From Thermoplasmatota archaeon (lineage in GTDB: Archaea; Thermoplasmatota; E2; DHVEG-1), in assembly GCA_030605515.1 (NCBI GenBank), contig JAUWIE010000116.1, positions 1-12,265 on the forward strand: DNA of 12,265 nt, in the 5' to 3' direction. Position 1 is the stretch's first letter, and each line of letters opens with the position of its first letter. The translations under genes and the position numbers were made by a program. The notes below the pieces were generated by a model that worked only from the letters and a program-made list of their open reading frames with translations, ran no database searches and was not told where the DNA came from. Below, piece by piece: positions 6,110 to 12,265 of the stretch.

Positions 6110-7168
6110 TTAAATTTCTGCTAATACTCCTTTTAACTCAGTAATTACATCAACAGGGCTAGGATCAATTTTTCTTAAAATAGCGATATAGCAACTAACG
6201 AAATCCCCGAGATACATAGCTTGCATCATTTTTGCGAGTCGTCTTTTTCCTTTAATTTGTATTTCAATGACATTTGCTGCGATATCTTCAAATAAGATTT
6301 TTAGGAAATTAAGTCGTTTTGACATGTAAATAGATTCGTCGTCTTCATCCCTAAATAGTATACAAGTAAATTTCTTTGAAAATTCTGGATTCATTGACCA
6401 TCCTACAATATCATTATGGTTGCACTCAGGAACAATATCATATCTAGCAATTATTTTACTATTTTCATTGAATTGAGCACACCATCGTCTCGCTATTGGA
6501 CTATAAATTCCCCAGCCGTATATCTGTGGTATTGTATCAAAAATTGTTTTTGCCATTTGTTTTGAATAATTATTATTTTCAGGGACTGTTTTATTATTAT
6601 TATTTTTTAATTCCTCAGTCACTGCAATTGTTTCATTGATTTCTGATTCAATATCATTTTTTAATATGCCAATTTTTTTAAGAATCAATATTGAAGTAAA
6701 TAATGGAAAAGCAGTTGCAGCTCTTGGTTGAAAGCCAGAGGGGATTTTAATAAATGGAATATCTCGTTTTTCACAATATTCTTGTAATTTTCCTCCGGAT
6801 GAAATCCCTATGATTTTACATTTTCTTTGACTTGCGTGTTTAAAAGTACTTAAAGTTTCTTCGGTGTTGCCTGAATAACTTTGAGAAATTAGTAATGTGT
6901 TTTTATTTGCCCATTTTGGTATATCATATTCTCTATTTATAAAAACTGGAATATCTAATTTGTCTCTTGTGTAACTTTGAACGATATCTCCTGAAATAGC
7001 AGATGCACCCATCCCACTTATGATTATGTTATCGATTTTAAAAAAACTGTTTAATTCCTTTGATTTCACGATATCTATTGACTCTTTTATTTGATCTGGA
7101 AATTGAACAAGAGTATCAAGCATTTTGGATTTATCAATATTTGAAATTAATTCTAAATCATCAAGCAT
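6110..7168 (-). CDS. Bifunctional phosphoglucose/phosphomannose isomerase
   Basis: This cytosolic enzyme interconverts glucose-6-P or mannose-6-P with fructose-6-P. It feeds gluconeogenesis and nucleotide-sugar synthesis, for example for glycans. The 352 residues carry two SIS folds. The first has IISGMGASAISGDI (about 49-62) and the phosphate-binding SGNTEETL (99-106); QPRAATAFPLF follows. The catalytic pair known from the Pyrobaculum enzyme is conserved with the same 16-residue spacing: Glu235 in QFNENSK and His251 in ECNHNDIVGW. The C-terminus has the family signature GDFVSCYIAILRKIDPSPVD. It is about 30-50 residues longer than typical members, partly through an Asn-rich low-complexity linker (about 190-200, NNNNKTVPENNN) between the two domains. 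The start ATG has AAGGA six or seven bases upstream. Confidence 0.93.
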   Translation of the reverse strand: MLDDLELISNIDKSKMLDTLVQFPDQIKESIDIVKSKELNSFFKIDNIIISGMGASAISGDIVQSYTRDKLDIPVFINREYDIPKWANKNTLLISQSYSGNTEETLSTFKHASQRKCKIIGISSGGKLQEYCEKRDIPFIKIPSGFQPRAATAFPLFTSILILKKIGILKNDIESEINETIAVTEELKNNNNKTVPENNNYSKQMAKTIFDTIPQIYGWGIYSPIARRWCAQFNENSKIIARYDIVPECNHNDIVGWSMNPEFSKKFTCILFRDEDDESIYMSKRLNFLKILFEDIAANVIEIQIKGKRRLAKMMQAMYLGDFVSCYIAILRKIDPSPVDVITELKGVLAEI

Positions 7169-7202
7169 AAGAATCCTTCAATAATTTATTTTTAGCTTTA
7201 CA

Positions 7203-7214
7203 TTAATTTAAGTA
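7203..7214 (-). promoter_or_regulatory. Possible TATA box for the isomerase gene
   Basis: The minus strand reads CTTAAATTAATG-like sequence centred near 7209. This would start transcription near 7182 and leave a leader of about 14 bases carrying the AAGGA ribosome site. The match is modest. Confidence 0.3.
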
Positions 7215-7220
7215 TACTTT

Positions 7221-7296
7221 CAATTACGTAAAATGTAATATTAGTATATAGATATTTTCATATATTTAGATTAAATGCTACAATTACTTATAATTG
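7221..7296. promoter_or_regulatory. Dyads and a 60-base-spaced repeat in the isomerase/metV divergent region
   Basis: CAATTACGTA at 7221-7230 recurs as CAATTACTTA at 7281-7290, exactly 60 bases later. The second copy is part of a perfect hyphenated dyad, CAATTA-CTTA-TAATTG (7281-7296), that overlaps the metV TATA box. The first is part of a second dyad, ATTAC-7-GTAAT (7223-7239). These could be operator half-sites for a regulator of metVF, but the DNA is very AT-rich and chance matches are likely. Confidence 0.3.
7286..7295 (+). promoter_or_regulatory. TATA box for metV
   Basis: ACTTATAATT is centred near 7291, about 27 bases before the ATG at 7319. No Shine-Dalgarno precedes that ATG, so the metVF mRNA is probably leaderless. 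Confidence 0.5.
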
Positions 7297-7318
7297 AATC
7301 ACTATAACAGTTTGGCTT

Positions 7319-7957
7319 ATGATAATTACTAAGAAAAAAGAGTTCAAAGATATAGTCGATGTCGTTGGAAAGGGTCCTGTTTTTATAGCAGGATGTAGTG
7401 AGTGTGCTACTATTTGCCATACGGGTGGAGAAGAAGAAATTCTTGAGATGAAAAATGCATTAATTGATAAAAAAATTGAAGTAACCGGTTCGATTCTATT
7501 AGAACCAGCGTGTCATCTTTTAAATGATAAACGGCTTTTCCGACAACATAAAAAAGAACTTGAAAGGGCCAATAAGATATTAGTTTTGGCTTGTGGGAAT
7601 GGTGTACAAACTGTATCAGAAATTTCAAAGGATTGGGATGTTATTTCAGGTACAGATACCTTGTTTTTAGGTGAAATAAAACGTGCTAATGATTTTGAAA
7701 AAAGATGTCAAATGTGTGGGGAATGTTTTGTAGATACATTTGAAGGGTTATGCCCGGTTTCACGTTGTCCGAAAAGTATGTTAAATGGTCCATGTGGGGG
7801 ATCAAAAAACGGGAAATGTGAGGTTGATTCTGAATTGGATTGCATATGGATTTTGATTTATAATTCTTTGAAAGAAAAAGATGAACTTCATCGATTAAAC
7901 GAACTTAGAGATTGTAAGGATTGGTCAAAATCTCTTAAAATGAGGAGGACACTCTAA
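7319..7957 (+). CDS. metV: MetV-like methylenetetrahydrofolate reductase C-terminal-type protein
   Basis: This is the cysteine-rich partner of MetF (family known as methylenetetrahydrofolate reductase C-terminal). In acetogens MetV forms the MetVF core and passes electrons between MetF and an iron-sulfur or Hdr partner. The 212 residues contain 14 cysteines. The N-terminal group is C26/C29/C33 in GCSECATICHTGG, with C65 and C92 behind it. The C-terminal group is C130/C133/C136 in RCQMCGEC, then C145, C150, C159, C167 and C175, including CPVSRCPKSMLNGPCGG, the family hallmark. These probably bind zinc and/or Fe-S clusters. There is no membrane segment. The gene ends one base before the metF ATG, so the two are translated as a pair. 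Start choice rests on the TATA-to-ATG distance and homologous length. No Hdr, Rnf or hydrogenase gene is next to it here. Confidence 0.88.
   Translation: MIITKKKEFKDIVDVVGKGPVFIAGCSECATICHTGGEEEILEMKNALIDKKIEVTGSILLEPACHLLNDKRLFRQHKKELERANKILVLACGNGVQTVSEISKDWDVISGTDTLFLGEIKRANDFEKRCQMCGECFVDTFEGLCPVSRCPKSMLNGPCGGSKNGKCEVDSELDCIWILIYNSLKEKDELHRLNELRDCKDWSKSLKMRRTL
7942..7948 (+). promoter_or_regulatory. Strong Shine-Dalgarno of metF inside metV
   Basis: GAGGAGG lies 10 bases before the metF ATG and within the last codons of metV. It is the strongest ribosome site in the window and contrasts with the leaderless metV start, as expected for the downstream gene of an operon. Confidence 0.7.
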
Positions 7958-7958
7958 T

Positions 7959-8873
7959 ATGACCTACAGAAGTAATTTAGAACGAGTTCTCTCAGATGGG
8001 AAGTTTGCTGTTACTGTAGAGATAGGTCCTCCAAAAGGATGTGATCCTAATAAAATAAAAGAAAAAGCAAAGATTGTAAATGGATGGGCTGATGCTTTTA
8101 ATATTACAGATAATCAGACTGCTGTTGTTAGAATGTCAAGTTTTGCTAGTTGTTGTATCCTTAAGAAAATGAAAATGGAACCTGTTATGCAGATAACTTG
8201 TAGGGATCGTAATAGAATCGCTCTTCAAAGTGATATTTTAGGTGCAGCTGCTATTGGTGTTAAAAATATTTTATGTTTAACTGGTGATCATCAATCATTT
8301 GGTAATCATCCTGGTGCAAAGGGTGTTTATGATATTGATTCTGTGCAGCTTATCCATATTTTAAGAAATATGAGGGATAATGGTATTTTCCAGAGTGGAG
8401 ATAAAATCCTTGCTGGTAATCCTGATGTTTTTATTGGTGCTGCAGCTAATCCTTATGCTGATCCTTATGAGCTAAGGGTTGATCGTCTTGAAAAAAAGAT
8501 AGCGGCCGGAGCAGATTTTATTCAAACTCAAAGTGTTTTTAATGTGGAAAAATTCAGTTTATATATGGATGAAGTATGCTCTAGAGGATTAGATGATAGA
8601 GTTCATATCCTTGCTGGTATTACACCTCTTAAATCTGTTAAAATGACTGAGCGTATGAGATTTTTTGTTCCTGGTGTTGACGTTCCCGAACATATTGCAA
8701 AAAAAATGGAAAATGCAAAGGATCCTAAAGAGGAAGGGTATAATATTGCATTAGAGCTAATAAGTGAAATAAAACAAATTAAAGGTGTTCATGGAATTCA
8801 TATTACTGCTTTGTTTTGGGAGGATATTATTCCTTCGCTTGTAAAAGATTCTGGTCTTTTACCTAGATTATAG
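7959..8873 (+). CDS. metF: 5,10-methylenetetrahydrofolate reductase MetF
   Basis: This flavoenzyme of the TIM-barrel MTHFR family reduces methylene- to methyl-tetrahydrofolate, or the equivalent on another pterin, in the methyl branch of the Wood-Ljungdahl pathway or for methionine synthesis. The 304 residues match the catalytic domain of bacterial MetF. The barrel opens with FAVTVEIGPPKG; Glu21 matches the catalytic glutamate (Glu28 in E. coli). FNITDNQ and MQITCRDRNR follow, then the FAD-contacting LCLTGD with Asp110, AAANPYADP, and GADFIQTQSVFN with the substrate-binding glutamine. It has no C-terminal regulatory domain. It is one base from metV and uses the strong Shine-Dalgarno in that gene. 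With MetV it should form a complex whose electron donor is not encoded in the window. Confidence 0.94.
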   Translation: MTYRSNLERVLSDGKFAVTVEIGPPKGCDPNKIKEKAKIVNGWADAFNITDNQTAVVRMSSFASCCILKKMKMEPVMQITCRDRNRIALQSDILGAAAIGVKNILCLTGDHQSFGNHPGAKGVYDIDSVQLIHILRNMRDNGIFQSGDKILAGNPDVFIGAAANPYADPYELRVDRLEKKIAAGADFIQTQSVFNVEKFSLYMDEVCSRGLDDRVHILAGITPLKSVKMTERMRFFVPGVDVPEHIAKKMENAKDPKEEGYNIALELISEIKQIKGVHGIHITALFWEDIIPSLVKDSGLLPRL

Positions 8874-8875
8874 AA

Positions 8876-8898
8876 TCTTATTATTATTTTTTTTATTT
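8876..8898 (+). terminator. T-rich terminator behind metF
   Basis: A T8 run at 8887-8894, preceded by TTATTATT, starts within about a dozen bases of the metF stop. There is no convincing stem before it; oligo-T termination is usual in archaea. Confidence 0.5.
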
Positions 8899-8960
8899 AC
8901 CTTCTGTAGTTTAGGTAGAAGCTGTTTCTGCCATTTTAACATTTTGACATTTTTACAGCA

Positions 8961-8973
8961 AACCTTTTTATAA
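8961..8973 (+). promoter_or_regulatory. Strong BRE/TATA promoter of the secreted protein gene
   Basis: AACC followed by TTTTTATAA is centred near 8969 and predicts a start near 8996. The first 11 bases equal those of the tRNA-Ser promoter (4668-4678), suggesting strong expression. The resulting leader is about 60 bases, long for this window. Confidence 0.55.
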
Positions 8974-9007
8974 TGTTAATTGAGAACAGTGTACATGGTA
9001 ACTAACT

Positions 9008-9028
9008 TCACGATTAGATTTATCGTGA
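9008..9028 (+). promoter_or_regulatory. Leader hairpin upstream of the secreted protein gene
   Basis: TCACGAT pairs perfectly with ATCGTGA around a seven-base loop. It falls roughly 10 bases from the predicted 5' end of the mRNA and 30 bases before the ATG. It may protect the transcript from 5' decay, act as an operator, or be a binding site. The right arm includes GTGAT. Confidence 0.4.
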
Positions 9029-9058
9029 TGTCAATGAAATGAATAGAAGGTAAATGAA

Positions 9059-9802
9059 ATGAAACTTGATAGAAGGCTAGCACTGTTAGGAGTGTTTTTT
9101 CTTGTTTTAAATTTAGCTATTGCAACTCAATATGCTGTTTCAAAAATTGGTTACGAGTATTATCTTGTTCATCCATGTGAAGCAAATATAAGATATATCG
9201 GATCTGATAATACTTCAGGAGGAAGAGTTTTAAGGGTCAACGGTGCAAATGGTACGGGTTCGCTTAAGCTTGTATTTGGAAACTGGAGCGCTGGGACAAA
9301 TAAAATGTATTCAGCCGCTTTTGGGATAGTAAACGAAGAACAAGTATCGGTTAGTATCACACATATAAATGTGTCATCTGATAACGCTACATATATGAAA
9401 ATATGGCTACATGGTGATAGAGATGCTAATGCAAATAATACAAATAATGATCCAACCACTGTACTAATGTTTAATAATAACACTGTTGTAAATACTTCAA
9501 ATACCACAGCTTGGCAACTTGCACCTGGAAATGATGATCCAAGTGACATGTGTTATAATGTCTCAGATAGAACTAACTTTAGTACCAATACAACCTGGGA
9601 TGAAACACAACATGTCAGATTCTCAGTTAACAATAGCAATGCATATGGAATCGGTGTTTTAGGTAGAACTATAAATAACGCATCTGACTTTGTCTGGGTT
9701 CAAGTAGCAATAGATATACCAACAAACGCGAATTCTTCAGGTTTATATACTGGTACAATATGGATCCACTATCAAGCAGATACAAACTCATATATCCTTT
9801 AA
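9059..9802 (+). CDS. Secreted sequon-rich surface protein, possibly filament-forming
   Basis: This protein of 247 residues has a basic start (MKLDRR), one hydrophobic segment (about 7-23) and then an extracellular domain. I do not recognise the family with certainty. The mature part is beta-rich and carries 15 N-X-S/T sequons, densest around residues 125-200 (NNNTVVNTSNTTAW, NVSDRTNFSTNTTW). It has only two cysteines, C40 and C165, which could form a disulfide. The sequence has a single N-terminal hydrophobic segment and SAAFGIVNEEQVSVSI-like strands. An insertion rich in Asn and Asp follows, and the last strand is VWVQVAIDIPTN...GTIWIHYQA. This recalls TasA/camelysin-like matrix fibre proteins and their archaeal relatives, but that is inference. 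An S-layer-associated protein is an alternative. AGAAGG, eight to nine bases upstream, is the ribosome site. It has its own promoter and no operon partners. Confidence 0.82.
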   Translation: MKLDRRLALLGVFFLVLNLAIATQYAVSKIGYEYYLVHPCEANIRYIGSDNTSGGRVLRVNGANGTGSLKLVFGNWSAGTNKMYSAAFGIVNEEQVSVSITHINVSSDNATYMKIWLHGDRDANANNTNNDPTTVLMFNNNTVVNTSNTTAWQLAPGNDDPSDMCYNVSDRTNFSTNTTWDETQHVRFSVNNSNAYGIGVLGRTINNASDFVWVQVAIDIPTNANSSGLYTGTIWIHYQADTNSYIL

Positions 9803-9819
9803 ATTATTTCTATTACCCA

Positions 9820-9824
9820 TTTTT
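9820..9824 (+). terminator. Weak oligo-T stop behind the secreted protein gene
   Basis: A T5 run, 18 bases past the stop, is the only termination-like signal before the threonine dehydrogenase gene. No stem accompanies it. Confidence 0.25.
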
Positions 9825-9920
9825 CAACTTTATTAAATCTAAATAAAATATAAACAATAAACCATCGTAAAATAACAGTAAAATATGTATACCACTTGAC
9901 CATAGCGATTTTAATAATTT

Positions 9921-9927
9921 AGGGGGT
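9921..9927 (+). promoter_or_regulatory. Shine-Dalgarno of L-threonine dehydrogenase
   Basis: AGGGGGT ends four bases before the ATG at 9932. It favours this start over the in-frame ATG five codons further in (MKKILVTG). The AT-rich stretch before it (9803-9920) has a possible TATA element near 9883-9893. Confidence 0.5.
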
Positions 9928-9931
9928 TATT

Positions 9932-10909
9932 ATGTCAAAAAATGATATGAAAAAAATCCTTGTAACAGGTGCCGTAGGTCAAATTGGATCAGAACTAACA
10001 ATGATACTTCGTAAACGATACGGAAACGAAAATGTATTGGCAACTGGTAGAAAAACCAAACCAAGTGAGACCTTGCTTAATTCAGGGCCATTTGAATATA
10101 TAGATATTACAAAAAGAGAAACCATTGAAAAAGTTGTCAAAGACTATGGCATTGATACAATCTATAACATGGCAGCGATACTATCAGCAGTTGGCGAGGA
10201 AAAACCCTTAGTCTGTTGGAATGTAAATATTAATGGTATGTATAATATCCTCGAAATAGCTCGTGAACATGAAATGACCAGAGTATTTGTCCCAAGCTCA
10301 ATTGCAGCATTCGGTCCAGAAACACCTAGAAAAAATACACCTCAAGAAACAGTACTTAAGCCAAAGACTATGTATGGAGTTACAAAAGTATCAGGTGAGC
10401 TTCTTGGTGATTACTATTTTAAAAGATTTAATCTTGATGTAAGGGGTGTTAGATACCCTGGTATAATCAGTAGTGAAACATTACCAGGTGGTGGTACAAC
10501 GGATTATGCTGTTGAAATATTCTATGAAGCAATTAGGAATAAAAAATATACTTGTTTTGTAAAAAGGGATACAATACTACCAATGATGTACATGCCTGAT
10601 TGTATCAAGGGAACCATTAATCTTATGGAAGCAGATGTCTCAAAACTAAAGCATCATTCCGATTTTAATCTTGCATCAATGAGTTTTTCTGCAGGAGAAC
10701 TTGAAGAAGAAATTAAAAAACATGTTCCTGAGTTTAAGTGCGAGTTTAAACCTGATTTTAGACAGGATATTGCTGATTCTTGGCCACAATCCATTGATGA
10801 TAGTGCCGCTAGGAAAGAATGGGGATGGAAGCCAAAGTATAACCTGCAAACTATGACACTAGATATGCTTGAAAAACTTAATAGACGTTATGAAAAAGGA
10901 GACCTTTAA
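9932..10909 (+). CDS. tdh: L-threonine 3-dehydrogenase, SDR type
   Basis: This cytosolic NAD-dependent enzyme oxidises L-threonine to 2-amino-3-ketobutyrate, the first step of threonine breakdown to glycine and acetyl-CoA. The 325 residues follow the extended short-chain dehydrogenase fold. NAD binds at VTGAVGQIG (11-19). The active site has Ser85 (AAILSAVGE), Ser123 (VPSSIAAFGPETP) and the Tyr148-x3-Lys152 pair in MYGVTK. The stretches GGGTTDYAVEIFY (186-198) and LPMMYMPD (216-223) mark threonine dehydrogenases of the Thermoplasma volcanium type, as against UDP-sugar epimerases of the same fold. The partner enzyme, glycine C-acetyltransferase (Kbl), is not in the window. The protein has an extra five residues before MKKILVTG. 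A generic sugar epimerase is the main alternative but fits worse. Confidence 0.9.
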   Translation: MSKNDMKKILVTGAVGQIGSELTMILRKRYGNENVLATGRKTKPSETLLNSGPFEYIDITKRETIEKVVKDYGIDTIYNMAAILSAVGEEKPLVCWNVNINGMYNILEIAREHEMTRVFVPSSIAAFGPETPRKNTPQETVLKPKTMYGVTKVSGELLGDYYFKRFNLDVRGVRYPGIISSETLPGGGTTDYAVEIFYEAIRNKKYTCFVKRDTILPMMYMPDCIKGTINLMEADVSKLKHHSDFNLASMSFSAGELEEEIKKHVPEFKCEFKPDFRQDIADSWPQSIDDSAARKEWGWKPKYNLQTMTLDMLEKLNRRYEKGDL

Positions 10910-10942
10910 AAGAGTATACACAAATAATTTGTTATCACGATA

Positions 10943-10954
10943 CCTTTAAATAAA
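10943..10954 (+). promoter_or_regulatory. TATA box for lemA-htpX
   Basis: CCTTTAAATAAA is centred near 10949 and predicts a start near 10976. The leader of about 16 bases contains the ribosome site AGAGGT (10979-10984). It separates lemA from the upstream threonine dehydrogenase gene. Confidence 0.5.
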
Positions 10955-10991
10955 AACTAATATTAACCTACAAAAAAAAGAGGTAGAAATT

Positions 10992-11552
10992 ATGGGGTTA
11001 TTAGTAATCGGGATAGTTGTCATATTAATTGTAGTAGTTTTTGCATTGATATTCTGGAGTTATTTCAACAGGATAATCAGACTGGAAAACAGGATAGATA
11101 ATTCATGGGCTCAAATTGATGTACAACTCAGGAGAAGAGCAGATCTTATACCAAATCTAATGGACACAGTTAAAGGTTATATGAAACATGAAAAAGAAGT
11201 CCTTGAAAACGTAACAAAAGCACGAACTGCTCTTATGAACGCAAAAACACCACAAAAAAATATTGATGCTGATAATATGTTAACAGGAGCACTTAAAACA
11301 TTATTTGCTGTAGCAGAAAACTATCCAGATCTTAAAGCAAATCAGAATTTTTTAAATCTTCAAGATGAACTTACACATACCGAGGATAAAATTGCATATT
11401 CACGTCAACATTACAATGATACAGTTCTATCATTTAACAATACGATAGAAACATTCCCTGGTCTTTTCTTTGCACGAAGGATGGGTAAGAAAACAAGAGA
11501 AATGTTACAAATCCCTGAAGCATCAAGAGAACTACCTAAAGTATCATTCTAA
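10992..11552 (+). CDS. lemA: LemA family membrane protein
   Basis: LemA proteins have one N-terminal membrane helix and a cytoplasmic helical bundle; their exact role is unknown, but they often pair with HtpX-type proteases. The 186 residues fit the family. The membrane helix is at 2-24 (LLVIGIVVILIVVVFALIFW). The LemA signature follows: YFNRIIRLENRIDNSWAQID, then LRRRADLIPNLMDTVKGY and HEKEVLENVTKARTAL. ENYPDLKANQNFLNLQDELTHTEDKIAYSRQHYND ends with the family's helix and FNNTIETFPG. AGAGGT, seven bases before the ATG, is the ribosome site. The htpX gene begins 24 bases downstream with no terminator between, so they form an operon. Confidence 0.95.
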   Translation: MGLLVIGIVVILIVVVFALIFWSYFNRIIRLENRIDNSWAQIDVQLRRRADLIPNLMDTVKGYMKHEKEVLENVTKARTALMNAKTPQKNIDADNMLTGALKTLFAVAENYPDLKANQNFLNLQDELTHTEDKIAYSRQHYNDTVLSFNNTIETFPGLFFARRMGKKTREMLQIPEASRELPKVSF

Positions 11553-11566
11553 TAAAATAAAGTTGT

Positions 11567-11571
11567 GTGAT
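11567..11571 (+). promoter_or_regulatory. GTGAT ribosome site deciding the GTG start of htpX
   Basis: GTGAT is complementary to the archaeal 16S 3' end and lies five bases before GTG 11577. The PAS gene has the same motif at the same distance from its ATG (6031-6035, minus strand). This favours the GTG over the ATG four codons later (11589). Confidence 0.45.
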
Positions 11572-11576
11572 TAGTT

Positions 11577-12265
11577 GTGTCAAAACATATGTTATTAGAA
11601 GATCATATACGTAAAAATAAAAGAGATACTATTTTTGTTTGTACTTTTATGGCACTTATTTTTTTAGGGGTAGTTTTTGCAATTGGATATATCCTTTTTG
11701 GAAATCCTCTTATCGCATTAGCATTTGGGCTTCCTATTGCAATTGTATATGTTGCGATTACTTATTCGTTTTCAGTTCAAACAGTTTTATCAGCTGCAAA
11801 AGCTAGGCCGGCTAATCCTCATGTACGAGAAGAAAAATTATTTATCTATAAAGTAGAAGAAATGGCAATCGCAGCAGGACTTCCCACGCCAAAGGTGTAT
11901 GTACAAGAGTCAGATAATATCAATGCTTTTGCAACTGGAAAAAAACCTGAAGAAGCAGTGATTTGTGCTACAACGGGGGCTCTTCGAAAGTTAAAGCCAG
12001 ATGAACTCGAAGGTGTTATGGGTCATGAGATGAGTCATATTCAAAACCGAGATATACTAATTGCTACTGTTACAATTGCAGTTGTTGGTACAATTGCACT
12101 TATATCTGAAATTTTATTTTTTTCATTATTTTGGGGTGGTGCCGGACGAGGACGAAAGGGTGATGGTAATGCAATCCTTATTGTAATTGCTATTTTATTT
12201 GTTGTTCTTGCACCAATTTTTTCAAGATTAACATATCTTGCAATTTCAAGAAAACGAGAATATCT
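11577..12265 (+). CDS. htpX: HtpX-like membrane zinc metalloprotease, 3' end missing
   Basis: HtpX is an M48 family protease of the cytoplasmic membrane that degrades misfolded membrane proteins, with its active site on the cytosolic side. The first 229 residues are in the window. Two membrane helices (about 19-40 and 43-65) are followed by the catalytic domain (VEEMAIAAGLPTPKVYVQESDNINAFATG). The zinc site is HEMSH: His150, catalytic Glu151, His154. A second hydrophobic pair (about 161-183 and 193-215) follows. RKREY places the third zinc ligand, Glu228, two codons from the right edge. The start is probably GTG 11577, supported by GTGAT five bases upstream; ATG 11589 is the alternative. The gene is 24 bases behind lemA, the common pairing. 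Confidence 0.94.
   Translation, partial: MSKHMLLEDHIRKNKRDTIFVCTFMALIFLGVVFAIGYILFGNPLIALAFGLPIAIVYVAITYSFSVQTVLSAAKARPANPHVREEKLFIYKVEEMAIAAGLPTPKVYVQESDNINAFATGKKPEEAVICATTGALRKLKPDELEGVMGHEMSHIQNRDILIATVTIAVVGTIALISEILFFSLFWGGAGRGRKGDGNAILIVIAILFVVLAPIFSRLTYLAISRKREY

Noticed and set aside
9169..9549. Open frame on the minus strand opposite the secreted protein
   Set aside because: Shadow of a gene with a promoter, ribosome site and signal sequence; no protein-like features of its own.
9932..10909. UDP-glucose 4-epimerase
   Set aside because: The fold is shared, but GGTTDYAVEIFY and LPMMYMPD match threonine dehydrogenases and not sugar epimerases.
1..12265. CRISPR array, insertion sequence, toxin-antitoxin or defence island
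   Set aside because: No regular repeats, transposase, terminal inverted repeats or defence-type proteins are visible; the window is mostly housekeeping.

Overview
The window reads as the chromosome of an AT-rich archaeon. The lineage evidence is archaeal-only or archaeal-type genes: a replication factor C large subunit ending in a PCNA-binding motif, an archaeal-type UMP kinase, a bifunctional phosphoglucose/phosphomannose isomerase, an FtsZ2-like tubulin and a class II tRNA-Ser without an encoded CCA. TATA-box promoters sit about 27 bases before many starts, several of which look leaderless. The SDR-type L-threonine dehydrogenase closely resembles, from memory, the Thermoplasma enzyme. My best guess is therefore an uncultured Thermoplasmatota lineage, but no rRNA is present and this placement is inference.

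Layout, left to right. (1) The 3' end of ftsZ (+) faces pyrH (-) across a shared palindromic terminator. (2) A small SecB-like conserved protein (-) diverges from a two-CBS-domain gene (+) that is split by a frameshift in a run of seven A. (3) A secreted/anchored membrane protein (+) overlaps the 3' end of rfcL (-) by 15 bases. (4) A tRNA-Ser(GCT) gene (+) follows. (5) A PAS-only sensor (-) lies downstream of the sugar-phosphate isomerase gene (-), probably in one transcript. (6) A metV-metF pair (+) has a leaderless promoter carrying a dyad. (7) A heavily N-glycosylatable secreted protein (+) has a strong promoter and a 5' leader hairpin. (8) L-threonine 3-dehydrogenase (+) is followed by a lemA-htpX pair (+); htpX runs off the right edge just past its third zinc ligand.

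Most genes are housekeeping: division, pyrimidine nucleotides, replication, sugar phosphates and membrane protein quality control. The metabolically informative unit is metV-metF, which implies an F420-independent step from methylene- to methyl-tetrahydrofolate (or a related pterin) in an archaeon. Together with threonine dehydrogenase it fits one-carbon and amino-acid metabolism. No mobile element, CRISPR array or defence cassette is visible. The least explained items are the sequon-rich surface protein, the archaeal SecB-like protein, the three-PAS protein without an output domain, and the single-pass protein with a cytoplasmic helical tail. No intergenic gap exceeds 300 bases.
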